Shown here: piece after piece, positions 35,129 to 45,000 of the stretch
Numbering within the stretch: position 1 is the stretch's first letter
Layout of the letters: each line of letters begins with the position of its first letter
Assembly (NCBI GenBank): GCA_016714565.1
Contig: JADKDM010000026.1
Span: 1-64,000, forward strand
Origin: Candidatus Villigracilis propinquus
GTDB taxonomy: Bacteria > Chloroflexota > Anaerolineae > Anaerolineales > Villigracilaceae
DNA length: 64,000 nt
Direction: 5' to 3'
Position numbers and translations under genes: made by a program
The notes under the pieces: model-generated
What the model saw: only the letters and a program-made list of their open reading frames with translations
The model's database searches: none
What the model was told of the DNA's origin: nothing

Positions 35129-37927
35129 ATGCCCCCTACCCTTTATCTAATTGACGGACACGCCCTCGCTTATCGAATGTACTTCGCCCTCACCGCGGGC
35201 GGAGGCAGCGGACGCTGGATGACCTCCACTGGTGAACCCACCGCTGGAGTGTATGGCTTCGCGCGCGAACTCGTCCGCGTGCTGGAGCAGGAAAAGCCCG
35301 AATATCTTGCGGTTGCATTTGATGTAGGCAAAACCTTCCGCGATGCGATCTTCCCTGAATACAAAGGCACGCGCGAAAAAATGCCCGATGACCTGCGTCC
35401 GCAGTTGGACCGCATCCGCGAGATGGTGGATGCTTTCAACATTCCGCGCCTTGAAAGGGAAGGCTACGAAGCAGACGATGTCCTTGGGAGCGCTGCCAAA
35501 ATAGCGATGGAACAAGGCTTGGGCGTAAAAATAATCACAGGTGACAGAGACCTGCTCCAGTTAGTCAATGAGCGGACGGCTGTCTATCTCGCAGGGGATG
35601 ATGCGACCTACATCTCCGATGCGGATGTCATCAAAAAGCTGGGCGTGCGCGCCGATCAGGTTGTAGATTACAAAGCCATCGTTGGCGACACATCCGATAA
35701 TATCCCGGGCGTAAAAGGCGTGGGCGAAAAGACTGCGATCGCTTTGCTGGAAAAATTCCAGACATTGGATGCGATCTACGCCAACCTCGATAAGGTGGAG
35801 AATCGTTGGAAGGGAAAATTTGAAGCGAGCAGGGAAACGGCATATATGAGCCGCGACCTCGCGCAGATCGAAGTCAACCTCAAAATAGATCTCGACCTTG
35901 AACACGCGGCTATTAAACCTTTTGACCCGACCAAACTTGAAACTTTTTTCAAGGAAATGGAATTCAAGACTCTGCTTGCAAAAGTCCCTGCCATCAGCGG
36001 ACATGCGCCAGTCACGGAAGTGATCGCCAGACCAAAGAAGGGCAAGGCTGGCGAACAGATTTCCATGTTCCAGAACCAGCCGCAGATCGTGACGTTCTCA
36101 CAGCCTTCCACCATTGAAGTGATCGTCGTGGATACTGACGAAAAGCTCGACGCGATGACAAAAGAACTTGCGAAAGCAAAAGTGATTTCCTTCGATACGG
36201 AAACAACCTCCACCGAAGAAATGAAAGCAGAGATCGTCGGCATTTCGCTGGCCGTCAAAGAGGGACAGGGGTATTACATACCCGTCGGTCATTCGATTGG
36301 CAAGAACCTGCAAATCGAAAAAGTGATCGAAGCCATCACGCCATCCATGACGAACGCGAAGATCGGCAAAGTGGCGCACAACGCAAAATATGATTACATC
36401 GTCATTGCACGCTATGGACTTGTCGTCTCGCCGTTGGCCTTCGACACGATGCTCGCTGAATTCATCGTTGACCCATCCTCACGCAACCTCGGCTTGAAAA
36501 ATCTTGCATCTTTCCGCCTCGGCGAAGAGATGACGCATATCGAAGAACTCATCGGCAAAGGCAAGAAGCAGATCAGCATGGCAGATGTTACAGTGGAAGC
36601 CGCCGCGCCATACGCCGCCGCCGATGCGGAAAATACGCTGCGCCTGATGCCCATTCTCGAAAAAGAATTGGAGCGCGTGAACGGCAGAAAAATTCTGGAC
36701 GAGATCGACATGCCGCTCACCGAAGTGCTTTCCAATATGGAAATGGCTGGCGCGTTAATCGACACCAAATTCTTCGCCGAAATGTCGAAGGAATTGGAAA
36801 AACGCCTCGCTGAAATTGAGAAGGAAATTTACGGCCACGCAGGCAAGACGTTCAACATCAACTCGCCGCAGCAACTTTCGGATGTGTTATTCAATCACCT
36901 GCGCCTCGAACCACCCGACAAAGGCCGCAAAACAGCTACGGGCTTTTACTCCACCTCAGCAGATGTGCTCGAAGCCTTGCGCGATAAACACCCCATCCTC
37001 GAATGGATCCTTGAACAGCGCGAACTCTCCAAACTCAAATCCACCTATGTGGATGCGCTCCCCTTGCAGGTGGATGCGAACACGGGCCGCGTACACACCT
37101 CCTACAGCCAGATCGGCGCAGTGACGGGACGCCTCTCGTCCAATAACCCGAACTTGCAGAACATCCCCATCCGCACCGAGACGGGACGCCGCGTGCGCAA
37201 CGGCTTCATCGCTGATAAAGGCAACGTCCTGCTTTCTGTGGATTACTCGCAAATCGAATTACGCATCGTCGCGCACATGGCGCAGGATGAAGCCATGCTG
37301 GCAGCCTTCCGTGCTGGAGAAGATATCCACGCCACCACTGCCGCTGCCATCTACGACATTGAATTGGACAAAGTCACCAAGGACATGCGCCGCCATGCAA
37401 AAGCCATCAACTTCGGCTTGATCTACGGCATGTCCGCATTCGGCCTCACCCGCACTACAGAGTTGACATTGGCCGAGGCGGAGGATTTCGTCAAAGCCTA
37501 TTTTAGGAAATTCCCGGGCGTGAAAAAATATCTCGACGGTATGCGCAAACAAGCCGCCGAGATCGGCTACGTGGAAACCCTGCTCGGACGCAAACGCTAC
37601 TTCCCTGCCCTGCAAGGCAAGGTCAATGTGCAGATGAAGAACCGCGAAGAACGCGAAGCCATCAATGCGCCCATCCAGGGCACCGCCGCGGATATTATGA
37701 AGATCGCCATGCTGAAGATCCCCTCCGCGCTGAAAGATGCGGGCTTGAAAGGCAAAATGCTATTGCAGGTACACGATGAACTCGTGTTGGAATGTCCGAA
37801 GAGCGAAACACAAAAGACTGCGCAAGTCGTTCAGGAGACGATGGCAAATGCCTACCCGATCAGCGTGCCCCTCGAAACAGAAGCAAGAGCGGGCGCGAGT
37901 TGGGGCGAGATGTCCGTATTGAAATAA
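35129..37927 (+). CDS. polA: DNA polymerase I
   Basis: 932 residues. The N-terminal 5'-3' exonuclease spans about 1-290 (LIDGHALAYRMYFALTAGG, EGYEADDVLGSAAKIA, ITGDRDLLQLV, DNIPGVKGVGEKTAIALLEK). The 3'-5' exonuclease domain spans about 325-510 with its residues in place: ISFDTETT, HNAKYDYIV, FDTMLAEFIVDPSSRNLGLK and YAAADAENT. The polymerase domain spans 530-932 with motif A VDYSQIELRIVAHM, motif B RRHAKAINFGLIYGMSAFGL and motif C LQVHDELVLECP. Unlike many family members (Taq, Bacillus) the proofreading site seems intact. It fills Okazaki gaps and acts in repair. Start: ATG after a dispersed repeat, with no strong ribosome site. Confidence 0.98.
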   Translation: MPPTLYLIDGHALAYRMYFALTAGGGSGRWMTSTGEPTAGVYGFARELVRVLEQEKPEYLAVAFDVGKTFRDAIFPEYKGTREKMPDDLRPQLDRIREMVDAFNIPRLEREGYEADDVLGSAAKIAMEQGLGVKIITGDRDLLQLVNERTAVYLAGDDATYISDADVIKKLGVRADQVVDYKAIVGDTSDNIPGVKGVGEKTAIALLEKFQTLDAIYANLDKVENRWKGKFEASRETAYMSRDLAQIEVNLKIDLDLEHAAIKPFDPTKLETFFKEMEFKTLLAKVPAISGHAPVTEVIARPKKGKAGEQISMFQNQPQIVTFSQPSTIEVIVVDTDEKLDAMTKELAKAKVISFDTETTSTEEMKAEIVGISLAVKEGQGYYIPVGHSIGKNLQIEKVIEAITPSMTNAKIGKVAHNAKYDYIVIARYGLVVSPLAFDTMLAEFIVDPSSRNLGLKNLASFRLGEEMTHIEELIGKGKKQISMADVTVEAAAPYAAADAENTLRLMPILEKELERVNGRKILDEIDMPLTEVLSNMEMAGALIDTKFFAEMSKELEKRLAEIEKEIYGHAGKTFNINSPQQLSDVLFNHLRLEPPDKGRKTATGFYSTSADVLEALRDKHPILEWILEQRELSKLKSTYVDALPLQVDANTGRVHTSYSQIGAVTGRLSSNNPNLQNIPIRTETGRRVRNGFIADKGNVLLSVDYSQIELRIVAHMAQDEAMLAAFRAGEDIHATTAAAIYDIELDKVTKDMRRHAKAINFGLIYGMSAFGLTRTTELTLAEAEDFVKAYFRKFPGVKKYLDGMRKQAAEIGYVETLLGRKRYFPALQGKVNVQMKNREEREAINAPIQGTAADIMKIAMLKIPSALKDAGLKGKMLLQVHDELVLECPKSETQKTAQVVQETMANAYPISVPLETEARAGASWGEMSVLK

Positions 37928-37932
37928 TCACA

Positions 37933-37994
37933 AGACCCTAAAGGTTTCTTCGCGATCAAAAATATAGGATTGTCATGAAAAACCTGTAGGGTCT
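37933..37994. repeat. AGACCCTAAAGGTTT inverted repeat after polA
   Basis: 15-nt arms at 37933-37947 and 37980-37994 are inverted copies with one mismatch. It could terminate polA or be a small dispersed element. Confidence 0.7.
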
Positions 37995-38064
37995 CTTTCG
38001 TAACAAGGTTATAATTCCATATCCAATGAACAAATCCTCGCACACGCGAAAGTAGAAAATAATT

Positions 38065-40374
38065 ATGCCCGGACGAGATGATATTTTTCAAAAAGCAATG
38101 AACGAAGGCCACTCCGCAGCCTGGGACCAGGAATGGGACAAGGCAGTCGGCGCCTATCGCCGCGCCTTGCAGGAAATGCCCGATAACCCCAAGGCGCTCA
38201 GCAGCCTTGCGCTTGCCCTTTACCAGTCCGGCGCCATCGAAGAGGCATTGCATATCTACATGAGCGTAGCAAAGCTCTCTCCCGATGACCCCGTGCCCAT
38301 GGAAAAAGTGGCGCAGCTTTCTGAACGCCTCGGAAATTTGAAGAACGCAATGGACGCCGCCATCCGTGCCGGTGACCTCTTCTTGCAGCAGCGTGATACT
38401 GAAAAAGCTCTTGAAAACTGGGCGCGCGTTACAAACCTAAACCCCGAACACGCCATTGCACGTTCACGTCTTGCGCAAGTTCATGAAAGGCTCGGTCACA
38501 CCCAGCAGGCCGTAACTGAATACCTAGCGCTGGCCAGCATCATTCAACGCGCGGGCAATGCCGAAAAATCAAAAGAGATGGTGGATAAAGCACAGTCTCT
38601 TTCGCCCAACAGCACCGAAGTAAAGCAGGCGCAGACTTTGCTCAAGACGGGACAACTGCTTCCCAAACCGATTCGCGGCAAAGGCGGTACGGGACCGATC
38701 CGCATGTCGCAGATCAAGCAATTGCAGGAACCTCAAAAAGCCGCCTCCGGTCTGGACCCGATCACTGAAGCACGCCAAAAAGCATTGACCCAGCTGGCAG
38801 AGCTGCTCTTCGAATTCTCCGATGACAGCCCCGCCGCGCAGGAACGCCGTGGTCTTTCCGCCATCATGAAAGGCACGGGCGGAATTTCCATGCAGCAATC
38901 CGAACAGACAAAAGTTGTGCTGCATCTGGGTCAGGCCATTGACGCGCAAAGCAAAGGCAAGGAAACGCAGGCCGCTGAAGAAATGGAAGCCGCCATTGAA
39001 GCGAACTTCAAACACCCCGCGCTCTACTTCAACCTCGGGCTGCTGCGCTTCAAAGGCGAGCGTTTTGAAAGCGCACAACGCTTTTTACAGAATGCCGTCA
39101 AACACCATGATTACGCCCTCGGTACCCGCCTGCTGCTGGGACAAATGCTCGTCAAAAAAGCGGATTTCCACAACGCCTCACTGGAATATCTAGAAGCATT
39201 AAAGCTCGCCGACTCCATGACCGTCTCTGCAGACAAAGTAGATGACATCCGCCAGCAATACGAACCCATCATCGAAGCGCAAAAGAATGAAAAAGATGAT
39301 GTTGTCCTGCGCAAGATATCCGAGAATATCGACAGCCTCCTCACCCGCCCCGACTGGCGCGAACAACTCCACAAGACCCGCGACCAAATGCCAAAGCAGG
39401 ATGGCGACATGCTCGCCCCGCTGGCAGATGTGATCCTGCAAGCCCAATCCAGTTCCGTGCTCGAATCTATGAACCGCATCAATCAACTGGCACGCATGGG
39501 AACCCTCCGCTCCGCGATGGATGAAGCCTACGACGCCATTACGCACGCCCCCACCTACCTGCCCCTCCACACCCTCATGGGTGACCTGCTCGTTCAGGAA
39601 GGCCGCCCTGTGGAAGCGATCGCAAAATATACCGTGGTGGCACAATCCTACAGCGCACGCGGTGAAGTGCTGCAAGCCTCCAAACTATTACGCCGCATCA
39701 TCCAACTCTCCCCCATGGACCTCGGCGCACGCAACCGCCTCATCGATCAACTCGTTGCACGCGGACAGGTGGACGATGCCATTCATGAATATCTCGAACT
39801 CGCCGCCATTCACTACCGCCTCGCCGAACTGGATATGGCCCGCAAAACCTACACCATCGCCCTGCGTCTCGTTCAACAAGGCAACGCCAGCCGTGACTGG
39901 AACACCCACATCCTCCAGCGCATGGCCGATATTGACCTGCAGCGCCTCGACTGGAAACAAGCCTTGCGCATCTACGAACAGATCCGCACCCTCGCCCCCG
40001 ATGACGACTCCGCCCGCAAACAGATCATTGAACTCAACCTGCGCATGGCCCAGCCAGACAAGGCCCTGAGCGAACTCGAGAATTACATCAACCACCTCGA
40101 AAGCCAGAACAAAAATGAACTGTCCATCACCTTCCTAGAAGAACTCGTCAAGGAACACGAAGACCAGCCGCTGCTCAAACGCACCCTCGCCGCGCAGCTC
40201 CATCAAATGGGGCGCACCGCCGAAGCCGTCACCCTGCTCGATGTCCTCGGCGAAATCCTCGTGGAAAAAGGGGACCGTGACGGCGCCATCGACGTCATCA
40301 ACCAGATCGTACTCATGAACCCGCAAAATGTGGAAGAGTATCGGCAGCTTCTAAACCAATTGAGAAGCGTATAA
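38065..40374 (+). CDS. Large TPR-repeat protein
   Basis: 769 residues made almost wholly of tetratricopeptide repeats. Examples: AWDQEWDKAVGAYRRALQEM then PDNPKALSSLALALYQSGAI; NWARVTNLNPEHAIARSRLA then QVHERLGHTQQAVTEYLALA; HPALYFNLGLLRFKGERFES; and near the end ELVKEHEDQPLLKRTLAAQL. A Pro/Gly-rich break (LLPKPIRGKGGTGPIR) at about 205 separates two TPR arrays. There is no signal peptide or membrane helix, so it is cytosolic. It is probably a protein scaffold, but no partner is evident from the neighbours (polA and ctaA). Confidence 0.9.
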   Translation: MPGRDDIFQKAMNEGHSAAWDQEWDKAVGAYRRALQEMPDNPKALSSLALALYQSGAIEEALHIYMSVAKLSPDDPVPMEKVAQLSERLGNLKNAMDAAIRAGDLFLQQRDTEKALENWARVTNLNPEHAIARSRLAQVHERLGHTQQAVTEYLALASIIQRAGNAEKSKEMVDKAQSLSPNSTEVKQAQTLLKTGQLLPKPIRGKGGTGPIRMSQIKQLQEPQKAASGLDPITEARQKALTQLAELLFEFSDDSPAAQERRGLSAIMKGTGGISMQQSEQTKVVLHLGQAIDAQSKGKETQAAEEMEAAIEANFKHPALYFNLGLLRFKGERFESAQRFLQNAVKHHDYALGTRLLLGQMLVKKADFHNASLEYLEALKLADSMTVSADKVDDIRQQYEPIIEAQKNEKDDVVLRKISENIDSLLTRPDWREQLHKTRDQMPKQDGDMLAPLADVILQAQSSSVLESMNRINQLARMGTLRSAMDEAYDAITHAPTYLPLHTLMGDLLVQEGRPVEAIAKYTVVAQSYSARGEVLQASKLLRRIIQLSPMDLGARNRLIDQLVARGQVDDAIHEYLELAAIHYRLAELDMARKTYTIALRLVQQGNASRDWNTHILQRMADIDLQRLDWKQALRIYEQIRTLAPDDDSARKQIIELNLRMAQPDKALSELENYINHLESQNKNELSITFLEELVKEHEDQPLLKRTLAAQLHQMGRTAEAVTLLDVLGEILVEKGDRDGAIDVINQIVLMNPQNVEEYRQLLNQLRSV

Positions 40375-40396
40375 AAAAATCCCGCACACGACATCG

Positions 40397-40426
40397 AATG
40401 TCCATCGCCAACACGCGGTGGACATT
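40397..40426 (+). terminator. Terminator hairpin after the TPR gene
   Basis: AATGTCCATCG / CGGTGGACATT stem with one G-T pair and a loop of 8, followed by TTTTA. Confidence 0.75.
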
Positions 40427-40614
40427 TTTATTTCCCGCCTCATTCTTAATCTGTTACCTGCCCCTGTTTCAAAAACATTTTCGCACACAGTACCGCACGA
40501 TCTATCTTGCGAGTCATTTCATAAAACAAAAACTGCTTAAACCATTTGACTAATGACAATCCTTCACTCCATTCGGTGACAAATGTTTACGAAGGGATAA
40601 ACGCACCTGCGTGC

Positions 40615-40620
40615 TATAAT
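40615..40620 (+). promoter_or_regulatory. TATAAT box upstream of ctaA
   Basis: A perfect -10 hexamer 29 bases before the ctaA ATG. No good -35 is visible. The 5' leader carries the GGAGAA ribosome site. The rest of 40427-40614 shows nothing recognisable. Confidence 0.5.
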
Positions 40621-40649
40621 CCGTGCGATTTCAATATTGGAGAAGCAAT

Positions 40650-41678
40650 ATGCTAAAAACCCAAAACAGCGCCGTGATGAAATGGCTTTACATTTTCGCC
40701 TTCGTCGTAGCCTTCCTTGTCGTCTTCGGGGGATTCGTCCGTCTCACCCGCTCGGGGCTTTCCATCGTGGAATGGAATCCCATCAGCGGAGCCATGCCCC
40801 CCATCGGCCAGCAGGCTTGGGAAGAGGAATTCGCCAAATATCAACTCACGCCCGAATACCTTAAGATCAACACAGGCATGACCCTTGAACGCTATAAGTT
40901 CATCTTCTACATGGAATGGTTCCACCGCAACATTGCACGCACAGCGGGGCTGTTCTATGCCATCCCTGTTTTCTACTTCCTTTTCAAGAAGACCATTCCC
41001 TTCAAGGAATTCGGCATCTATTTTGTGATGGGCATTCTCTTCATTTCACAGGCGGTTGCAGGCTGGGTCATGGTTGCCAGCGGCCTCGTGGACCGTCCCG
41101 CCGTCAGCCATTTCAACCTCACCATCCATCTTTTATTGGCGCTCACCCTCTTCGGCCTCGCTTTATGGACAGCCTTTGGACATAAATTCGGGTTTCACGA
41201 TGCCAGTAAAAAAGCTGTTTGGTCTCTGCCTTCCAAACTTTCTCTTGTTGCATTTGTCGTCCTTGTTATTCAGATCACTTACGGCGGCTTCACCGCTGGC
41301 CTCAAGGCGGGCCACGTCTCAGACACATGGCCGACGATGATGGGCGCGCTGATCCCACCCAACCTGTTTACCACCTGGGTAGCTGTCTTTGAATCGCCGC
41401 AGACCATCGTATTCATCCATCGCTGGTTCGCATGGCTGGGAATTATCCTCGTGCCTGTGGTGTTCTACTATGTCAAAAAGCAAAATTATCCCGCCGATAT
41501 TCAGAACGGAATGAAGTGGTTGATCGGCGTGGTCGCATTGCAGATCACATTGGGCGTGCTGACCATTCTCTCCTACGTCAACATCGTTATCGCGTTGCTG
41601 CACCAGGCCAATGCCATCGTCCTGTTCGGCCTCGCCGTGTATTTCATCCATCGGTTCAGAGCATTGGACGCGAAATAA
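40650..41678 (+). CDS. ctaA: Heme A synthase (COX15/CtaA)
   Basis: 342 residues from the ATG after TTGGAGAAGCAAT. Eight membrane helices are in two similar four-helix halves. Heme-binding His residues lie in family positions: MEWFHRNIARTAGL, VSHFNLTIHLLLAL, VFIHRWFAWLGI and ALLHQANAIVLF. GGFVRLTRSGLSIVEWNPIS and the periplasmic loop with DTWPTMMGALIPPN are diagnostic. It oxidises the heme O methyl group to the formyl group of heme A for cytochrome c oxidase. The EWFHR version with a long first loop resembles the proteobacterial/mitochondrial (type 2) form rather than the short Bacillus form. No oxidase genes or ctaB are adjacent. Confidence 0.96.
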   Translation: MLKTQNSAVMKWLYIFAFVVAFLVVFGGFVRLTRSGLSIVEWNPISGAMPPIGQQAWEEEFAKYQLTPEYLKINTGMTLERYKFIFYMEWFHRNIARTAGLFYAIPVFYFLFKKTIPFKEFGIYFVMGILFISQAVAGWVMVASGLVDRPAVSHFNLTIHLLLALTLFGLALWTAFGHKFGFHDASKKAVWSLPSKLSLVAFVVLVIQITYGGFTAGLKAGHVSDTWPTMMGALIPPNLFTTWVAVFESPQTIVFIHRWFAWLGIILVPVVFYYVKKQNYPADIQNGMKWLIGVVALQITLGVLTILSYVNIVIALLHQANAIVLFGLAVYFIHRFRALDAK

Positions 41679-41700
41679 AATTTCAAAAGATCATAATATA

Positions 41701-41737
41701 AAAAGAGAAGAAGCCTTGCAAGGTTTCTTCTCTTTTT
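41701..41737 (+). terminator. Terminator after ctaA
   Basis: AAAAGAGAAGAAGCCTT / AAGGTTTCTTCTCTTTT stem with one mismatch and a T tail, 22 bases after the ctaA stop. Confidence 0.85.
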
Positions 41738-42018
41738 ATATTTATCAAGATAATCACAAAACCCCGAAGGGGAGACATGGCTTTGGACGGCTGAAGCTGA
41801 CATTTTCTGGAATCATGGGGGTGCATCTGCACAAGTTTGGATTTTTCTTCGTGAATGACATTGTCAGTGTGGAAAATGCCAAAGATCAGGATCATGCTCA
41901 TTACAAAGCAAGAGGCGAAAAGGTCACTGCCGTCATACCGCCAGCGGATGGTTTCTTCCAGTCCAGCAACCGCGCACGTTATAATTCAAATTAATACAGG
42001 CTCATTCAAAAACTGCAC
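41738..42018. other. Intergenic stretch, no supported gene
   Basis: 280 bases follow the ctaA terminator. The only open frame crosses the terminator and has no known motif, so I reject it. A short AACCCCGAAGGGG hairpin at about 41758-41772 is visible. Nothing else stands out. Confidence 0.6.
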
Positions 42019-42024
42019 TATACT
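42019..42024 (+). promoter_or_regulatory. TATACT box 8 nt before ATG; leaderless start
   Basis: A -10-like hexamer ends eight bases before the sensor-kinase ATG with no ribosome site between. Confidence 0.45.
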
Positions 42025-42032
42025 TCCTGCTC

Positions 42033-45000
42033 ATGAAATATCGTTCCGCGAAACTCTTCTCAATTTTCGGCATTCTCCTCCTGTCTGCCTGCGTCTCCTC
42101 CAGCATGCCCTCTGCCGCACCGGAACCTCAAAACGCGGCAATCGTCATAAAAGAAACCGATCCATCTGAATCCCCCAACTTCAATCGCTCCATTCGTTTT
42201 GAACATATCAGCCTTGAGGAAGGCCTGTCTCAAAGTGTCATCAACGTGATCTTTCAAGACAGCATGGGGTTTCTGTGGATCGGCACGGAGGACGGGTTAA
42301 ATCGATATGACGGGTACAGCTTCAAAGTCTACAAACCAGAGGCGGATCTTGAAAACAGCCTTAGCAACCGCTGGATCACATCCATTGTGGAGGATGAGGA
42401 TGGATATATTTGGATCGGCACCCATCAAGGCGGATTGAACCGCTTCGACCCCCGCTCGGGCCAGTTCACCGTTTACAAGCATGATGCCACCGACAAAAAT
42501 TCCCTGAGCAACAACCGCATCAATACGCTCTACATCGGCAAAAATAACACCCTTTGGGTTGGTACAGATTCAGACCTAGACCGCTTCGACCGGACAAGCG
42601 AAACCTTCGTCCACTTTCTCAGCGACGAAGACGGTTTGAAAAACCCTATCACAGCCCTGCTTCAAGATTCCACCGGTTTGTTGTGGATCGGCATCCGCGA
42701 TAACGGCTTATATCAATTGGATGAAAGTACGAATTCGATCAAGGCTTTTACAACGGGCGAAAATACCAACAGCCTGAGCAATAACAACATCACATCCATC
42801 GCTGAGGATGCTGAAAAGAACCTGTGGATCGCAACGCAAAGCGGACTCAATCGGTTCAAGCCCACCACCCAGTCCTTTGCGCGGTACAACAACCGCCCGG
42901 ACAACCCCGAAAGCCTTTCCAGCGACGCCGTGAATCAGTTATATGTGGACCACAACGGAGTCCTGTGGATCGCCACCAATGACGGACTCAACATCTTCAA
43001 CTCGCAGCTCAACCAGTTCATCCACTACCGCCATGAACCGGAAAACCCGGGCAGCGTCAGCAATAACCTGATCCTGTCCATTATGGAAGACCGCGGCAAA
43101 GTAATGTGGATCGGCACGAACGGCGGCGGCCTGAACAAATACAACCGCAAACAGGATGAGTTCGCCTACTATCGCGGCGACCTCTCCAACCCTAACGGTC
43201 TGAGTGGAAATCTCATCTCCGCCCTTTTTGTGGAACCGAACAGCACGGTATGGATCGGAACCCTCGACAGCGGACTCAACCGCTTCAGCCCCGCCACAGG
43301 TGACTTCAAGCAATATCATAATGATCCCCAGGACCCCGCAAGCCTGAGCAGCGACCAGATCTTTTCCATTCTGGTGGATCGTCACGGCACATTATGGGTT
43401 GGGACATCCAACGCCCTTAATCTTTTCGACCCCAATACCGGCACCTCCCGCCGCTTTGAACCGCTCAAAGATAGCAGTGGTCTCTCGGGCACCCCCATTT
43501 ACACGATGTACGAAGACCGCAAGGGAAACATCTGGCTGGGAACCAGCAATGGGCTGGACCGCTTCAACCCTGCCGACGAAACATTTGCCCGCTACAAACA
43601 TGATGCACTGGACCCAAACAGCCTGAGCGATTCCCCTGTGGTTGCCATCAAGGAAGACCTGCAAGGTGATCTCTGGGTTGGCACCATGGATGGCGGATTG
43701 GACCGGCTTGAATACAGCACCGGGAACTTTATCCATTACCACAACCGCCGTGGAGACCCAAAAAGCCTCGGCAATGATTCCATCCTCTCGATCTACGAAA
43801 GCAATAACGGTACAATGTGGATCGGCACAGCAGGCGGGGGATTAAGCCGCTACGACCTGAAGACCGACTCATTTACCACCTTCACAGAAAACGACGGTCT
43901 GCCTAACAATGTCATTAATGGCATTTTGGAAGATAATGAGAACAACCTTTGGATCAGTACCAATTACGGCCTTTCCCGCTTCAACCCCTTTACCAATGAG
44001 TTCCGCAATTACACCGTCAGCGATGGGTTGCAGAGCAATGAATTCAACTCCAACGCGCATGCCATCACCCCCTATGGCGATATGTATTTCGGCGGCATCA
44101 ACGGCATCAACTTTTTCGACCCGCTTGCCATCTCAACCGATACTTATGTGCCGCCCATTGTGCTTACTTCACTCACGCAGAACGGCGGACCGATAACAAC
44201 CGAGACACAAGTGGAAGCGTTGGATGAGTTCACTCTGCAATGGCCCGCCAACTCCTTTGAATTCGAGTTTGCCGCCCTCTCTTACAGCCAACCGAATAAA
44301 AACCAATACGCCTACAAACTTGAGAATTTTGACGACAGCTGGAACAACATTGGCACAAAACACAACAGCCTGTACACCAACCTGCCCGGCGGAACCTATA
44401 CCCTCAAACTCCGCGGCTCCAACAGCGACGGCATCTGGAATGAAGCAGGACGCTCCATCACGTTGACCGTTATCCCGCCGATGTGGGAGACCTGGTGGTT
44501 TCGGGGACTGTCTGTACTGGCTTTTGGCACCATGCTCGCGGCCGGGTATCGCTGGAGGGTCAAGAGTATTGAAAGCCGAAACCGCCAGTTGGAAAATATT
44601 GTTCAAAAGCGCACATCTGACCTCGAAAAACGCACGCGCGATATCGAAGCCCTGTACGAGGCCGATGAGCGCATCATCCGAAACGTCACTCTTAATCAGG
44701 TTTTCCAGACTTTGGTGGATGTATCCGTCTCTGTGCTTAAGGCAGACCGCAGCGTGGTTTTCGTTTGGAATGAGGAACAGAAAAAAATACTGCCGCGAGT
44801 CAGCCGCGGGTTCCAGCCTAAAACCTTATACGCGCTCAACTTCCACGAAGGCGAGGGCAGGGTTGGGCTGGCCATGACAACCGGTGAACCCATCATCATT
44901 TCGGACTTGAAACTCAGCGCCCTGCGCGGCGATATTCAAACCGTCATTCGAGATGAGGGAATTCAATCCTATGCCCACTTCCCCATCGTGGTGGATGGCC

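Noticed and set aside
41611..41994. Open frame of 127 residues after ctaA
   Set aside because: It starts inside ctaA, crosses a strong terminator hairpin and has no recognisable motif.
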